Shown here piece by piece: positions 51,137 through 62,917 of a DNA stretch of 64,000 nucleotides. Every line of letters starts with the position of its first letter. The first letter of the stretch is position 1. A model generated the notes under the pieces. It made no database searches. It saw only the letters and a list, made by a program, of their open reading frames with translations, and was not told the DNA's origin. The translations under genes were made by a program, and so were the position numbers. This DNA is from Pseudorasbora parva (Eukaryota > Chordata > Actinopteri > Cypriniformes > Gobionidae): assembly GCF_024679245.1 (NCBI RefSeq), contig NC_090184.1:2075047-2139046 (forward strand), read 5' to 3'.

Positions 51137-53600
51137 TTTAAAGGCCGAGCTGCAGGCTTGCAGGGCCGAGATGAAACGAGGGGCCTCGGAAAACCGAGAT
51201 GGAGCCAGTACAGGCGAGGATAGAGGAGAAGCTGTAGGGAAGGAGGAGTCTGGTAGAGCCAAATAGGTGTAGGGCTGAGGTGTAGCCGAAGGCCTGGAAA
51301 TCCATAATGGACCCAGGGTAACAATGGAGCAAGGTGAAGCTGGAGGGAAGAGAGAGTCCAGAGCCTGAGGGATCCACTGTGGAGTCGAGGGTATATGGAT
51401 TGAGAGTATATGGATTGACAGGCCAAGGGCTCAGAGTTCTGAGGTGGAGCAGGGGGATCTGAACACCTAGGCCGAAATAAGGACCAGGAAGCTTGAGGCG
51501 GAGCCAGCCAACTGTTAGGAACCAGCAGAAAGGAAGGAGCCAAGCCAATTGCAAGTCTTTGAAAGACCTCTATGATTGTGACAAGGAAACTTTGAATGAC
51601 CTCTATGGCAGAGACAAGGCATTCCACAATAAAGTTTACAAGAGAAGCTGGATGGAACTAGCAGTGGAGAAAGGATTTCAGGTGGGACTGGGACTGGGAC
51701 TTCAAACACACAGGACAAGACTGACAGAGGAGGAAGAGGTTCGAGGATGGGAAATGGCTCAGACTCCCAGTCAATAAATTGCTCCTGGCTTGACCGTTCC
51801 AAGGCTGACATGACCACAGCTTCTGGCTCTTTCTTGAGCAAACTCTTTTTATTCTCATTTTGACCCGAAGTGGTACTCTGGGATGAAGTGTGACGACACA
51901 AGGATAGGAGAGGGCTGGGATAGCTGCAACCCTCAGACACAGGGCATAATTCAGGTAGCAATGAGGTCTGTAGTCTGTGTAGCATGACATTGATAATTGC
52001 AGGCCATGAATGTGTATTTGTGCTGTGGTTATATAGAGTCCTAAATGAGATGCAGATAGAAAACAGGTGTGGGTGATCAGTCCAAGGAGCCTGGGCAGAG
52101 TGAGGGTGATTATAGTGAGGGAGAACTGAGTAAATCAAGGACAAGAGGGTAAACCAGAAAGAAAACCATTCAATATGGTAAACAAACAAATAGCAGCTCA
52201 ATATGCTAAGAAGATAACTAACAAACTGAAGGAAATAGCCTAAAGGGTTTTAAAATGAGGAATTAAACTAGAAATGGTTGAGCATAACCTGTATCCAAGG
52301 AAACAGATATAAAACACCAAAACATAAACTCAGAAACAAGGAGCAGAATACAAAGTAAGGGTGTGGGGCAAACGTCAAACTAGGAAGTGTCCTTACAAAC
52401 ATAGAAATAGATGATGAGATGAGTGTGACACTACCCCCAACCCTCACGAGGCACCTCCTGCTGCTCTAAAAAGACTAAACCAAAAAAGTACAGATGGAAG
52501 GAGGTAATGGTGGACCTCAGGGGGAGAGAAGTAAGGGCTAGCAGAGCTGTATATCCCAGCGAGACTGGAGGAATGAAGAACCATGGTGCCACCAATGGAG
52601 GCCTAAATCAGAGTTCAGTAGACCAGAACCAGACCAGGTCCTGGATGAATTGAGGGAACTCGGTACCATGGTGGAACCAGAGGAGTGTAGATTTCAGCCT
52701 GACTGGTGATGCATGTGACCAAGGTAGATCTGGGGAAGGAGGAGACCTCGACGACAGAGTCAGTGAAGCCGGGACCACCACCATGGAGAAAGGACCCAGA
52801 CATACAGAAGGGCGGTGGTAGTGTAGGTGATTGTGAGCTGAGTCCACCATAAGGACATGACTTCAGAGGTCACCATAGGGGACAAAAGACAACATGGACA
52901 ATGGCTCCATGGCCAAGGACAGGACGTGCTAGCAGTAGGGAAATGGCCCCATCAGCCATGGCAGGGAGAGTAAACTGCTCAAAGACGGCCTCATCGGTAG
53001 TGACAGGGCTGGCGGTAAAGGAGGTTTGGGGTTAGGAGTAGACTTTGCAGAATTCTCCATGGTTGAGACAAGACCAAGACCACCAAAAGTGAGACCACTG
53101 GGACTGCCACACTAGAGACTGCCAGACCTGAGAATACTGGACTTGGGACCATTGGACTCAGCTGACTCTGGCTCCGAGATGGACAGGGCAGCGACCACTG
53201 ACTCTTGGTTGGACAGGGCCTCCTTTGGTAATGTGCACCATGACTAGGAGCTATAAGGCTTAAGCAAACTCTGGAGGCTTATGGGAGAGACTAGAGTGAC
53301 TACTGGAGAGACTAGAAAATTGGAACTGATTCCAGAGGTCCTGGAAGGGATGGAGTGAACTGTGGGCATTAGTAAGTCTCTGAGGGGTCTGAGAAATTGA
53401 CATCCTTCTTAATCTCTTCCACCCTGAAAAATGAAACATTAAAGTCAAGGGCGTAGGAGATATTACTATAATGGATTGTTTAATGAGATAATAATACAAC
53501 AATTTTAAAACAACATACATATTTCAATGATTTATTAAAAATGCATAAATTGATAGCATATCACTTATTAATCGTTTATCAATGCATAGTCATGTTTTGT
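51137..53600. repeat. GC-rich repetitive region, purine-biased
   Basis: The plus strand is rich in GGA/GAG/CCA words. Two blocks resemble each other: GAATGCGTGTTTGTACTGTGG at 50496 and GAATGTGTATTTGTGCTGTGG at 52010, each followed by GAGTCCT...GAAAAC. CACTACCCCCAACCCTCACG at 52428 recalls non-coding parts of fish retroelements. Long minus-strand frames are Pro/Ser/Leu-rich, without domains. Probably an old retroelement and its duplicated flanks. Confidence 0.35.
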
Positions 53601-55534
53601 AACTGATTAGTTCATAGGACCTTTAGGACCACAGCTCATCCGCTCCATATGCAAGATGGCGCCGGTGTACATGGCTGGTCGTCTGTTTATTTGGTTTCTG
53701 TTGATTTCTTTCTTAACTCAAAATGTTTTTAGTTTAATTGTCTACGACCGTCAAATGCTTTTGAATATAAGGAACCTTGTTGAGGTTTCATCAAACGCTG
53801 ATTTGAAATTCTTCTTATCAAACTTCTCCCCTCCCTTTCTGACGACTGGCTCGGCCTATGAAAGCCGGCTGCCATGTATCTTTACTGGAAGGAAATGCCG
53901 CAGGAGAAGAGGAAAGCGAGGGGGCATTGCAGCTGAACTTAAGTTAAGTTTAATGTTGAAATTGCATCATGGCTTGGATTGTACTCAGCTCGGGCTTGGG
54001 TCTAGCCGTCTTTGTTATGCGGCGCTTGCTCAAGGTGGCTTATCTATGGATTATTTTACCTGTGACCCAAGAGAATGTTTTTTAGTGTGTGTCAGGATGG
54101 TAAGACATCTATTTTGCAAGATTTTTTCACCCAAAACAAATTGGATTTTTATTAGTGACTGAGACTTGGTTGAGTCTGGAGGATACTAGCCCTTTTTCTG
54201 AACTTCTGCCCTCAGACTGTTCCTTTTTTGAACAGTCCCAGGCGTTCTGGCAGAGGCGGTGGGCTTGCGTCTGTCTTTAAAAGCAGCTTTTGTTGCCGAC
54301 CTAAAAACACTGAATTGTTTTTAAGTTTTGAAGTTCTCTTATTTGAACTGAATATGGATCAGCTAACCATCGCTGTGATTTACCGCCCACCAAAACTAAA
54401 TAAGGATTTTTAAAATGAGTTTGCAAACTTTTTAGGAGACATTGTCCTCCAGTATGATCGTCTTTTGATTGTAGAGGATTTTAATATTCACGTTTGTTGT
54501 GAGTTAAATTCCTTGGCCGAGGATTTTTACTAATTTGATGGACTCTTGATTTCATTAAAATGGTAAACAGTCTAACTCGCATACAGGGCCACACATTGTG
54601 CTGTTGCGTGGTATCCCTATTCGTGACCTCAAAATCCTTGATTTAAGTTTTTCTGATCATATGCATGTAATATCAACTTGTTCTATTTTGAATGGAGCTT
54701 CAAAAACTATAAGTTTTTCCCAGCAGATTCGCACATTTACTCCATCCTCAAGTGATGATTTTTTTTGTTCTTTTCAAGGAGGCATGTCAAAGTTATAGTC
54801 TTGATACCCTTTGTCAATTTGTCTAATGTTGATGATCATCTAATGTTATTCTATTACATCAGTTGTGATATCATAAATTCTGTAGCTTCACTAAAAGAAA
54901 AATTGAAAAATTCGAAAGCTGAACCCTTGGGTAACTTGGCCTGACGTGTTCATACTCAATTTTAGTCTGAATATGAGTCTGATGCTCCATTGGGCTGTGA
55001 TTATGGGGCGTGTTTCAACCGAATCAGGAAAGACATCAACTGGATAGACCGACAACCAATCAGAGCAACGAAGCGACGTCAACAGAGCTCAACTGCACTG
55101 TGTTGCCAAGTCTGTGTTTTTTTTCTGCCCGTTGTTTTCTATGTCCGCAGGTTGAAGCGACTATTATGTGATATATAAACCCATGAGTGCGAATTTAGCA
55201 GCAACCTTGCCAAAATAACACACATTTTACCCCCAACGCCATTTTTTTACCCGGAGAACCCCCCGAGAAGCTATTGTTTAGGGCTAGTAGTTAGCGGGTT
55301 TTGTTGTAAAAACTTGGCAACCCTGTCTGCACGCGCGCTGAAATAAATGATCTTTGCCGGTGTTGTAAAAAAACAAAATAATTTAATGATACACAGAGTA
55401 CTTACCCAACATGATCATCATTTCACAGAGAAATAGTGAAGGTGATGCAGATACGAACAAGCTCTCCGTTTAGGATTCGAACATATATAATCCAAGCGCC
55501 TTTGATGACGTGATGATTATGGTACTGTTGATCA

Positions 55535-57686
55535 TCTGTCCGTCATCGTCTAAAGCCCGCCCTGATGATCTCATTGGTCCGAACAGTTTCTGTTTATCAT
55601 CTGTCCGTCATCGTCTAAAGCCCGCCCTGATGATCTCATTGGTCCGAACAGTTTCTGTTTATCATCTGTCAGTCATCGTCTAAAGCCCGCACTGATGATC
55701 TCATTGGTCAGTTTCTGTTGATCATCTGTCCATCATCGGCTAAAGCCCGCCCTGATGATCTCATTGGTCAGTTTCTGTTGATCATCTGTTCGTCATCGGC
55801 TAAAGCCCGCACTGATGATCTCATTGGTCAGTTTCTGTTGATCATCTGTCCATCATCGTCTAAAGCCCGCCCTGATGATCTCATTGGTCAGTTTCTGTTG
55901 ATCATCTGTCCGTCATTGTCTAAAGCCCGCCCTGATGATCTCATTGGTCCGAACAGTTTCTCTTGATCATCTGTCCGTCATAGTCTAAAGCCCGCCCTGA
56001 TGATCTCATTGGTCCGAACAGTTTCTGTTTATCATCTGTTCGTCATCGTCTAAAGCCCGCCCTGATGATCTTATTGGTCAGTTTCTGTTGATCATCTGTC
56101 CGTCATCGTCTAAAGCCCGCCCTGATGATCTCATTGGTCCGAACAGTTTCTGTTTATCATCTGTTCGTCATCGTCTAAAGCCCGCCCTGATGATCTTATT
56201 GGTCAGTTTCTGTTGATCATCTGTCCGTCATCGTCTAAAGCCCGCCCTGATGATCTCATTGGTCCGAACAGTTTCTGTTTATCATCTGTCCGTCATCGTC
56301 TAAAGCCCGCCCTGATGATCTCATTGGTCCGAACAGTTTCTGTTTATCATCTGTCAGTCATCGTCTAAAGCCCGCACTGATGATCTCATTGGTCAGTTTC
56401 TGTTGATCATCTGTCCATCATCGGCTAAAGCCCGCCCTGATGATCTCATTGGTCAGTTTCTGTTGATCATCTGTTCGTCATCGGCTAAAGCCCGCACTGA
56501 TGATCTCATTGGTCAGTTTCTGTTGATCATCTGTCCATCATCGTCTAAAGCCCGCCCTGATGATCTCATTGGTCAGTTTCTGTTGATCATCTGTCCGTCA
56601 TTGTCTAAAGCCCGCCCTGATGATCTCATTGGTCCGAACAGTTTCTCTTGATCATCTGTCCGTCATAGTCTAAAGCCCGCCCTGATGATCTCATTGGTCC
56701 GAACAGTTTCTGTTTATCATCTGTTCGTCATCGTCTAAAGCCCGCCCTGATGATCTTATTGGTCAGTTTCTGTTGATCATCTGTCCGTCATCGTCTAAAG
56801 CCCGCCCTGATGATCTCATTGGTCCGAACAGTTTCTGTTTATCATCTGTTCGTCATCGTCTAAAGCCCGCCCTGATGATCTTATTGGTCAGTTTCTGTTG
56901 ATCATCTGTCCGTCATCGTCTAAAGCCCGCCCTGATGATCTCATTGGTCCGAACAGTTTCTGTTTATCATCTGTCCGTCATCGTCTAAAGCCCGCCCTGA
57001 TGATTTCATTGGTCCGAACAGTTTCTGTTTATCATCTGTCCGTCATCGTCTAAAGCCCGCCCTGATGATCTCATTGGTCCGAACAGTTTCTGTTTATCAT
57101 CTGTCCGTCATCGTCTAAAGCCCGCCCTGATGATCTCATTGGTCAGTTTCTGTTTATCATCTGTCCGTCATCATCTAAAGCCCGCCCTGATGATTTCATT
57201 GGTCCAAACAGTTTCCTGTGTATCATCTGTCCGTCATCGTCTAAAGCCCGCCCTGATGATCTCATTGGTCAGTTTCTGTTGATCATCTTTCCGTCATCGT
57301 CTAAAGCCTACCCTGATGATCTCATTGGTCAGTTTCTGTTTATCATCTGTCCGTCATCGTCTAAAGCCCGCCCTGATGATTTCATTGGTCCAAACAGTTT
57401 CTGTTGATCATCTGTCCGTCATCGTCTAAAGCCCGTCCTGATGATTTCATTGGTCCGAACAGTTTCTGTTTATCATCTGTCCGTCATCGTCTAAAGCCCG
57501 CCCTGATGATTTCATTGGTCCGAACAGTTTCTGTTTATCATCTGTCCGTCATCGTCTAAAGCCCGCCCTGATGATTTCATTGGTCCGAACAGTTTCTGTT
57601 TATCATCTGTCCGTCATCGTCTAAAGCCCGCCCTGATGATTTCATTGGTCCGAACACTTTCTGTTTATCATCTGTCCATCATCGTC
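55535..57686 (+). repeat. 60/65-bp satellite array, left block (~34 copies)
   Basis: The unit contains TAAAGCCCGCCCTGATGATC, TCATTGGTCAGTTTCTGTTG and ATCATCTGTCCGTCATCG. Two length variants alternate: 60 bp (GGTCAGTTT) and 65 bp (GGTCCGAACAGTTT). A block of 685 bp starting near 55560 is repeated almost exactly at about 56245 (identical 82-codon frames at 55718 and 56403). Confidence 0.95.
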
Positions 57687-57689
57687 TAA

Positions 57690-58523
57690 CGGTGCTTTCA
57701 CATCTCTAGTTCGGTTCATTTGGTCCGAACCAAGGGCAAACAATTATACATTGTTGCATTTTTCAGATTTTTTGGTTCCTTTTCACACCACACTGATTGC
57801 TTTGGTCCGAACCAGTTGAAACGAACCAAACCGCAGGCACGTGACAACATCCACATCACTCATTGGCCATGGCGTATTTCCTAAACTGCTTTTCGATTGG
57901 TCAGAATTTACGTGTGGGAAAATTCCAACAGGAGAGGCAAAGCCAGCAAACTATAATAACACTATGGAGAGACGACCGCGCGGGCCAGTTTTGTCCCTGG
58001 CCATAATCTACTACACGGTGTGTATTTACCACAGTATGCAAACAAAACATTTCTATAATGAAGCGCGGATGCGACGTGAAAACAACGCTCTAATGCACTG
58101 CAGACGGCGAGAGCCCATCGCTCGTCATTTCAAGAGGGGGCGTGCATTAATTATTAACTCTTGACATGCTTCCATCTTCCGAAAATATTGCCAACGCTCT
58201 ATCAGGTAATAATATCATGCACACAATGTCAGCGCAGCTAACTACGGCAGCTGGTTTAGTCCAAAAATGATCAGTACTTTTGCAGTTGGTTCTGTTCGAG
58301 GTCGGATCACGTTCTCACCACAAACAAACCACTCCAGAGTTCGTTTGAAATCGTACTGAGATCAGCTCTTCAAGGAGGTCTCGGTACGCTTGTTTGGTCC
58401 GCTTTTGGTGCGCACCCGAGTGCGATTGCTGCTTTCAGACCTGACCAAACGAACCGCACCAAAGAGGGAAACAAACTCTAGTACGATTCAACCGAACTAA
58501 ATGAGGCAGGTGTGAAAGCACCC
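57690..58523. mobile_element. PIF/Harbinger-like element inserted in the satellite
   Basis: TAA is duplicated on both sides (57687-57689, 58524-58526); removing one copy plus the element restores an exact satellite unit. The ends CGGTGCTTTCACA and TGTGAAAGCACCC are inverted. The interior is dense in GGTCCGAACC/GGTTCG motifs shared with 1195-1926. A frame at 57841-58164 (ERRPRGPVLSLAIIYYTVCI) has no recognised domain. Confidence 0.8.
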
Positions 58524-60203
58524 TAAAGCCCGCCCTGATGATTTCATTGGTCCAAACAGTTTCTGTTGATCTTCTGTCCGTCATCGTCTAAAGCCCGCCC
58601 TGATGATCTCATTGGTCCAAACAGTTTCTGTTGATCATCTGTCCGTCATCGTCTAAAGCCCGCCCTGATGATTTCATTGGTCCAAACAGTTTCTGTTTAT
58701 CATCTGTTTGTCATCGTCTAAAGCCCGCCCTGATGATTTCATTGGTCAGTTTCTGTTGATCATCTGTCCATCATCGGCTAAAGCCCGCCCTGATGATCTC
58801 ATCGGTCAGTTTCTGTTGATCATCTGTCCATCATCGGCTAAAGCCCGCCCTGATGATCTCATTGGTCAGTTTCTGTTGATCATCTGTCCGTCATCGGCTA
58901 AAGCCCTCCCTGATGATCTCATTGGTCAGTTTCTGTTGATCATCTTTCCGTCATCGTCTAAAGCCCGCCCTGATGATTTCATTGGTCCGAACAGTTTCTG
59001 TTTATCATCTGTCCGTCATCGTCTAAAGCCCGCCCTGATGATTTCATTGGTCCGAACAGTTTCTGTTGATCATCTGTCCGTCATCGGCTAAAGCCCGGCC
59101 TTATGATCTCATTGGTCCGAACAGTTTCTGTTGATCATCTGTCCGTCATCGGCTAAAGCCCGGCCTTATGATCTCATTGGTCAGTTTCTGTTTATCATCT
59201 GTCCATCATCGTCTAAAGCCCGCCCTGATGATTTCATTGGTCCGAACAGTTTCTGTTGATCATCTGTCCGTCATCGGCTAAAGCCCGGCCTTATGATCTC
59301 ATTGGTCAGTTTCTGTTTATCATCTGTCCATCATCGTCTAAAGCCCACCCTGATGATTTCATTGGTCTGAACAGTTTCTGTTTATCATCTGTCCGTCATC
59401 GTCTAAAGCCCGCCCTGATGATCACATTGGTCCAAACAGTTTCTGTTTATCATCTGTCCGTCATCGTCTAAAGCCCGCCCTGATGATTTCATTGGTCCGA
59501 ACAGTTTCTGTTGATCATCTGTTCGTCATCGTCTAAAGCCCGCCCTGATGATTTCATTGGTCTGAACAGTTTCTGTTTATCATCTGTCCGTCATCGTCTA
59601 AAGCCCGCCCTGATGATCTCATTGGTCAGTTTCTGTTTATCATTTGTCCGTCATCGTCTAAAGCCCGCCCTGATGATTTCATTGGTCCGAACAGTTTCTG
59701 TTTATCATCTGTCCGTCATCGTCTAAAGCCCGCCCTGATGATCTCATTGGTCAGTTTCTGTTTATCATCTGTCCGTCATCGTCTAAAGCCCGCCCTGATG
59801 ATCTCATTGGTCAGTTTCTGTTTATCATTTGTCCGTCATCGTCTAAAGCCCGCCCTGATGATTTCATTGGTCCGAACAGTTTCTGTTTATCATTTGTCCG
59901 TCATCGTCTAAAGCCCGCCCTGATGATTTCATTGGTCCGAACAGTTTATGTTTATCATCTGTCCGTCATCGTCTAAAGCCCGCCCTGATGATCACATTGG
60001 TCCGAACAGTTTCTGTTTATCATCTGTCCGTCATCGTATAAAGCCCGCCCTGATGATTTCATTGGTCCAAACAGTTTCTGTTGATCATCTGTCCGTCATC
60101 GTCTAAAGCCCGCCCTGATGATCTCATCGGTCCGAACAGTTTCTGTTTATCATCTGTTTGTCATCATCTAAAGCCCGCCCTGATGATCTCATTGGTCCGG
60201 CAG
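58524..60203 (+). repeat. 60/65-bp satellite array, right block (~27 copies)
   Basis: Same unit as the left block, with more variants (GATCACATTGG, GGCCTTATGATC). Frames at 58708-59091, 59256-59471 and 59511-59726 are repeat artefacts. Confidence 0.95.
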
Positions 60204-60691
60204 TTTCTGTTCGGAGATAATTACTCCTCTATGGATCAAGTCCAGACTGAACCGCCCGACCTAAACATTTTTTGGGCTAGGCCAAATTCGGCTGGCATCC
60301 GGCTATGGGTAACTACTACTACACTTGAACTTAGACGGGATTGTCGTAGAGTTGAACGAAAGTGGAAAAATTACAAATATCATATGAAATATTACGCGAG
60401 TCATTCATTAGATATCAAAAATCAGTTAAAGCTGCAAAATCCCAGTACTTTTCTGATATTATAGCTAAAACCTCCCATAAACCTAAAATGCTTTTTACTA
60501 TTTTAAATTCAGTTGTGAGCCCTGTGAGTACTGTCTGTTTGAATGCATCAGCTTCCGTTTGTGAGAGCGTTTTAAAGTTTTTTACAGATAAAATTGTTGC
60601 TAAGACAAAACATTGTACTATCAAGCTATGGTCCATCTGTTTTCACTCTCATCTTACAGGTGTTGTTCCTAAATACCTAAAACACGCAACT

Positions 60692-60862
60692 ACACTCTTA
60701 AAAATGCTGGGTTAAAAACAACCCAAGTTGGGTTAAAATGGACAAACTCAGAAATTGGGTTGTTTGAATGGGTCCATTCACTGGGTTCAAACAACCCAAT
60801 TTCTGGGTTTGTCCATTTTAACCCAACTGGGGTTGTTTTTAACCCAGCATTTTTAAAGTGTG
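60692..60862. mobile_element. ~170-bp palindromic MITE
   Basis: The arms are inverted copies with a short centre (TGGGTCCATTCACTGGG): ATGCTGGGTTAAAAACAACC pairs with the complement near 60830-60850. Member of the GGGTTNNNAACCC family seen at 27333 and 31938. It interrupts the LINE reading between the linker and the reverse transcriptase. Confidence 0.9.
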
Positions 60863-62344
60863 TTAAACCCTTGCTTAAAAAACCTAGCCTTGACCCAATA
60901 TTTCTTTCAAATTATAGACCTATTTCTAATGTATCTTTTATTTCAAAAATCTTAGAAAAGGTTGTTTTGGAATAATTGCAGGGGCATTTGGAGTTAAATG
61001 GTGTTTGTGAAGAACTTGAATCTGGGTTTAGAAAACATCACAGTACTGAGACAGCTTTACTAAAAGTCTTCAATGATATTTTGTTGCCTGTTGATTCAGG
61101 GGATTCTGTGATACTCTGACTTTTAGATCTAAGTGCTGCCTTCGACACTGTGGACCACAACATTTTGATCTCACGACTTGTATAATGTGTGGGAATTGAA
61201 GGCTGCGCTCTAAATTGGTTTAAGTCCTATTTGAATGCTAGAACGTTTTCTGTTTGTCTTGACGGGTTCTCTTCTTCTGTATCGTTTTTGGATTATCGAG
61301 TCCTCCATTCTGGCCCCTGCTTTGTTCTCGTTGTATGTGCTTCCTCCGGGGACTATTCTTTCTAAACAGGGGGTGTCATTTCATTTTTATGCTGATGACA
61401 CCCAAATTTATATGCCCTTGAAGAAAAACGATAAAAAAGCATTAAGCTCTTTATCAGCATGCTTGTCTGATATTAAGTCTTGGCTTTCTTAAAAATGTTT
61501 GCCTCTAAATGAGAGCAAAAGTGAGGTTAGTAAGTGCTGATGGTGACCTGGAGATTTGGTCCCTACTGTAAAACGCTCTGTGTGTTATTATTGATTCTGC
61601 CCTTAAATTTGACAAGCAGATTAATGCTGTAATTAAATCTAGTTTTTTTACAATTAAGATTATTATCTAAGGCTAAGAGTTTTTTAACATTTGCAGAGTT
61701 TGAGAGAGTGATACATTCATTTATTTCATCGAGACTTGACTATTGCAATTCTCTTTATATTGGGATGAGCCAATCCAATATTAGTCGTCTCCAGATGGTC
61801 CAAAATGCTGTTGACTGGAACACAGAAATGTAATCATATTTCCCTAATATTATAAACGTTGCACTGGCTGCCAGTTTGCTATAGAATTGATTTTAAAATT
61901 CAACTTTTTGTTTTTAAAGTCCTAAATGGATCAGCTCTAAAATATCTTTCTGAACTACTATCTAATCAATCTCGTCTAATCAAGGACTGCTGATGGTTCA
62001 GAGATCTAGACTTAAGACGAGAGGTGGCCGTGCTTTTTCTATTATTGGTCCAAAATTGTGGAATAGTCTTCCTCTTTCAGTAAGATTAGAATCCACAGAG
62101 TCTGGATTTAAATCTAAGTTGAAAAAGGACTTTTTTTCTCAGGCTTACAACTGTATTTTTTTTTTTTTTTTTTTGACTTTTTAAAAATAAAAATAAAAAA
62201 TGAGATTACATTTTTTCTGATGTAAACTCACTTTTATTATTGCATTATTATATTTATGTATTTAACCTCTTGTACAGCACAATGGCCAACTACTGTTGTA
62301 TTTATTGTGCTATATAAAATTTTGATTGATTGATTGATTCATCA

Positions 62345-62917
62345 TTAACTGAAAACCCAATTCCAAAAAAGTTGGGACACTGTTCAAATTGTAAATAAAA
62401 AAAGGAATGCAATAATTTACAAATCTCATAAACTTATATTTTATTCACAATAGAATATAGATAACATATCAAATGTTGAAAGTGAGACATTTTGAAATGT
62501 CATGCCAAATATTGGCTCATTTTGGATTTCATGAGAGCTACACATTCCAAAAAAGTTGGGACAGGGAGCAATAAGAGTCCGGAAAAGTGAAATCTACATA
62601 TAAGGAACAGCTGGAGGACCAATCTGCAACTTATTAGGTCAATTGGCGACATGATTGGGTATAAAAAGAGCCTCTCAGAGTGGCAGTGTCTCTCAGAAGA
62701 CAAGATGGGCAGAGGATCACCAATTCCCCCAATGCTGCGGCGGACAATAGTGGAGCAATATCAGAAAGGAGTTTCTCAGAGAAAAACTGCAAAGAGTTTG
62801 AAGTTATCATCATCTACAGTGCATAATATCATCCAAAGATTCAGAGACTCTGGAACAATCTCTGTGTGTAAGGGTCAAGGCCGGAAAACCAAACTGGATG
62901 CCCGTGATCTTCAGGGG
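62345..62917 (+). pseudogene. Tc1-like element, 5' part with transposase N-terminus
   Basis: The left end AATTCCAAAAAAGTTGGGAC is shared with 20590-21130. The frame from 62705 reads MGRGSPIPPMLRRTIVEQYQ, KGVSQRKTAKSLKLSSSTVH and RFRDSGTISVCKGQGRKT, the first helix-turn-helix of a Tc1 transposase. It is cut off at 62917 by sequence beginning GGGGTCTCATTTATAAAGCG. No catalytic domain. Confidence 0.85.

Larger units (their letters stand above)
54970..60305 (+). mobile_element. Satellite-carrying DNA transposon, expanded copy
   Basis: Inserted into the LINE. The ends AGTCTGATGCTCCATTGGGC and TTCGGCTGGCATCCGGCT correspond to those of the short copy at 2830-3750, and TATG occurs at both outer edges (a possible 4-bp duplication). 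The arms (54975-55540 and 60205-60305) match the short copy; the difference is about 4.6 kb of satellite plus a nested element at 57690-58523. No transposase frame. Confidence 0.75.
53650..62343 (+). pseudogene. LINE (CR1/L2-like) interrupted by a satellite-carrying transposon
   Basis: Fragments run in order. An ORF at 53656-54162 contains the basic GRKCRRRRGKRGG. Endonuclease pieces follow (SGRGGGLASVFKSSF, IAVIYRPPKLNKDF, LLIVEDFNIH with Glu replacing the usual Gly). After the insertion 54970-60305 come RRDCRRVERKWK and SFIRYQKSVKAAKSQYFSDI. After the palindrome 60692-60862 the reverse transcriptase appears: LSNYRPISNVSFISKILEKV, FRKHHSTETALLKV, LDLSAAFDTVDHNILISRL and the catalytic FYADDTQIY (near 61385). 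The end is RAFSIIGPKLWNSLPLSVR and a (TGAT)n tail at 62325-62340. Frames contain several stops, so it is dead. Confidence 0.85.

Noticed and set aside
50564..52201. Several minus-strand frames of 138-229 codons
   Set aside because: Overlapping Pro/Ser/Leu-rich frames on the pyrimidine-rich strand of repetitive DNA, partly across a SINE; no domain.
57841..58164. 107-codon frame as a host gene
   Set aside because: It lies wholly inside the Harbinger-like insertion and has no splice or domain support.
55718..59726. Repeated 'MIICPSSAKARPDDLIG' frames as a protein family
   Set aside because: They come from a 60-bp satellite unit divisible by three; the 65-bp variants break the frame and no gene structure exists.
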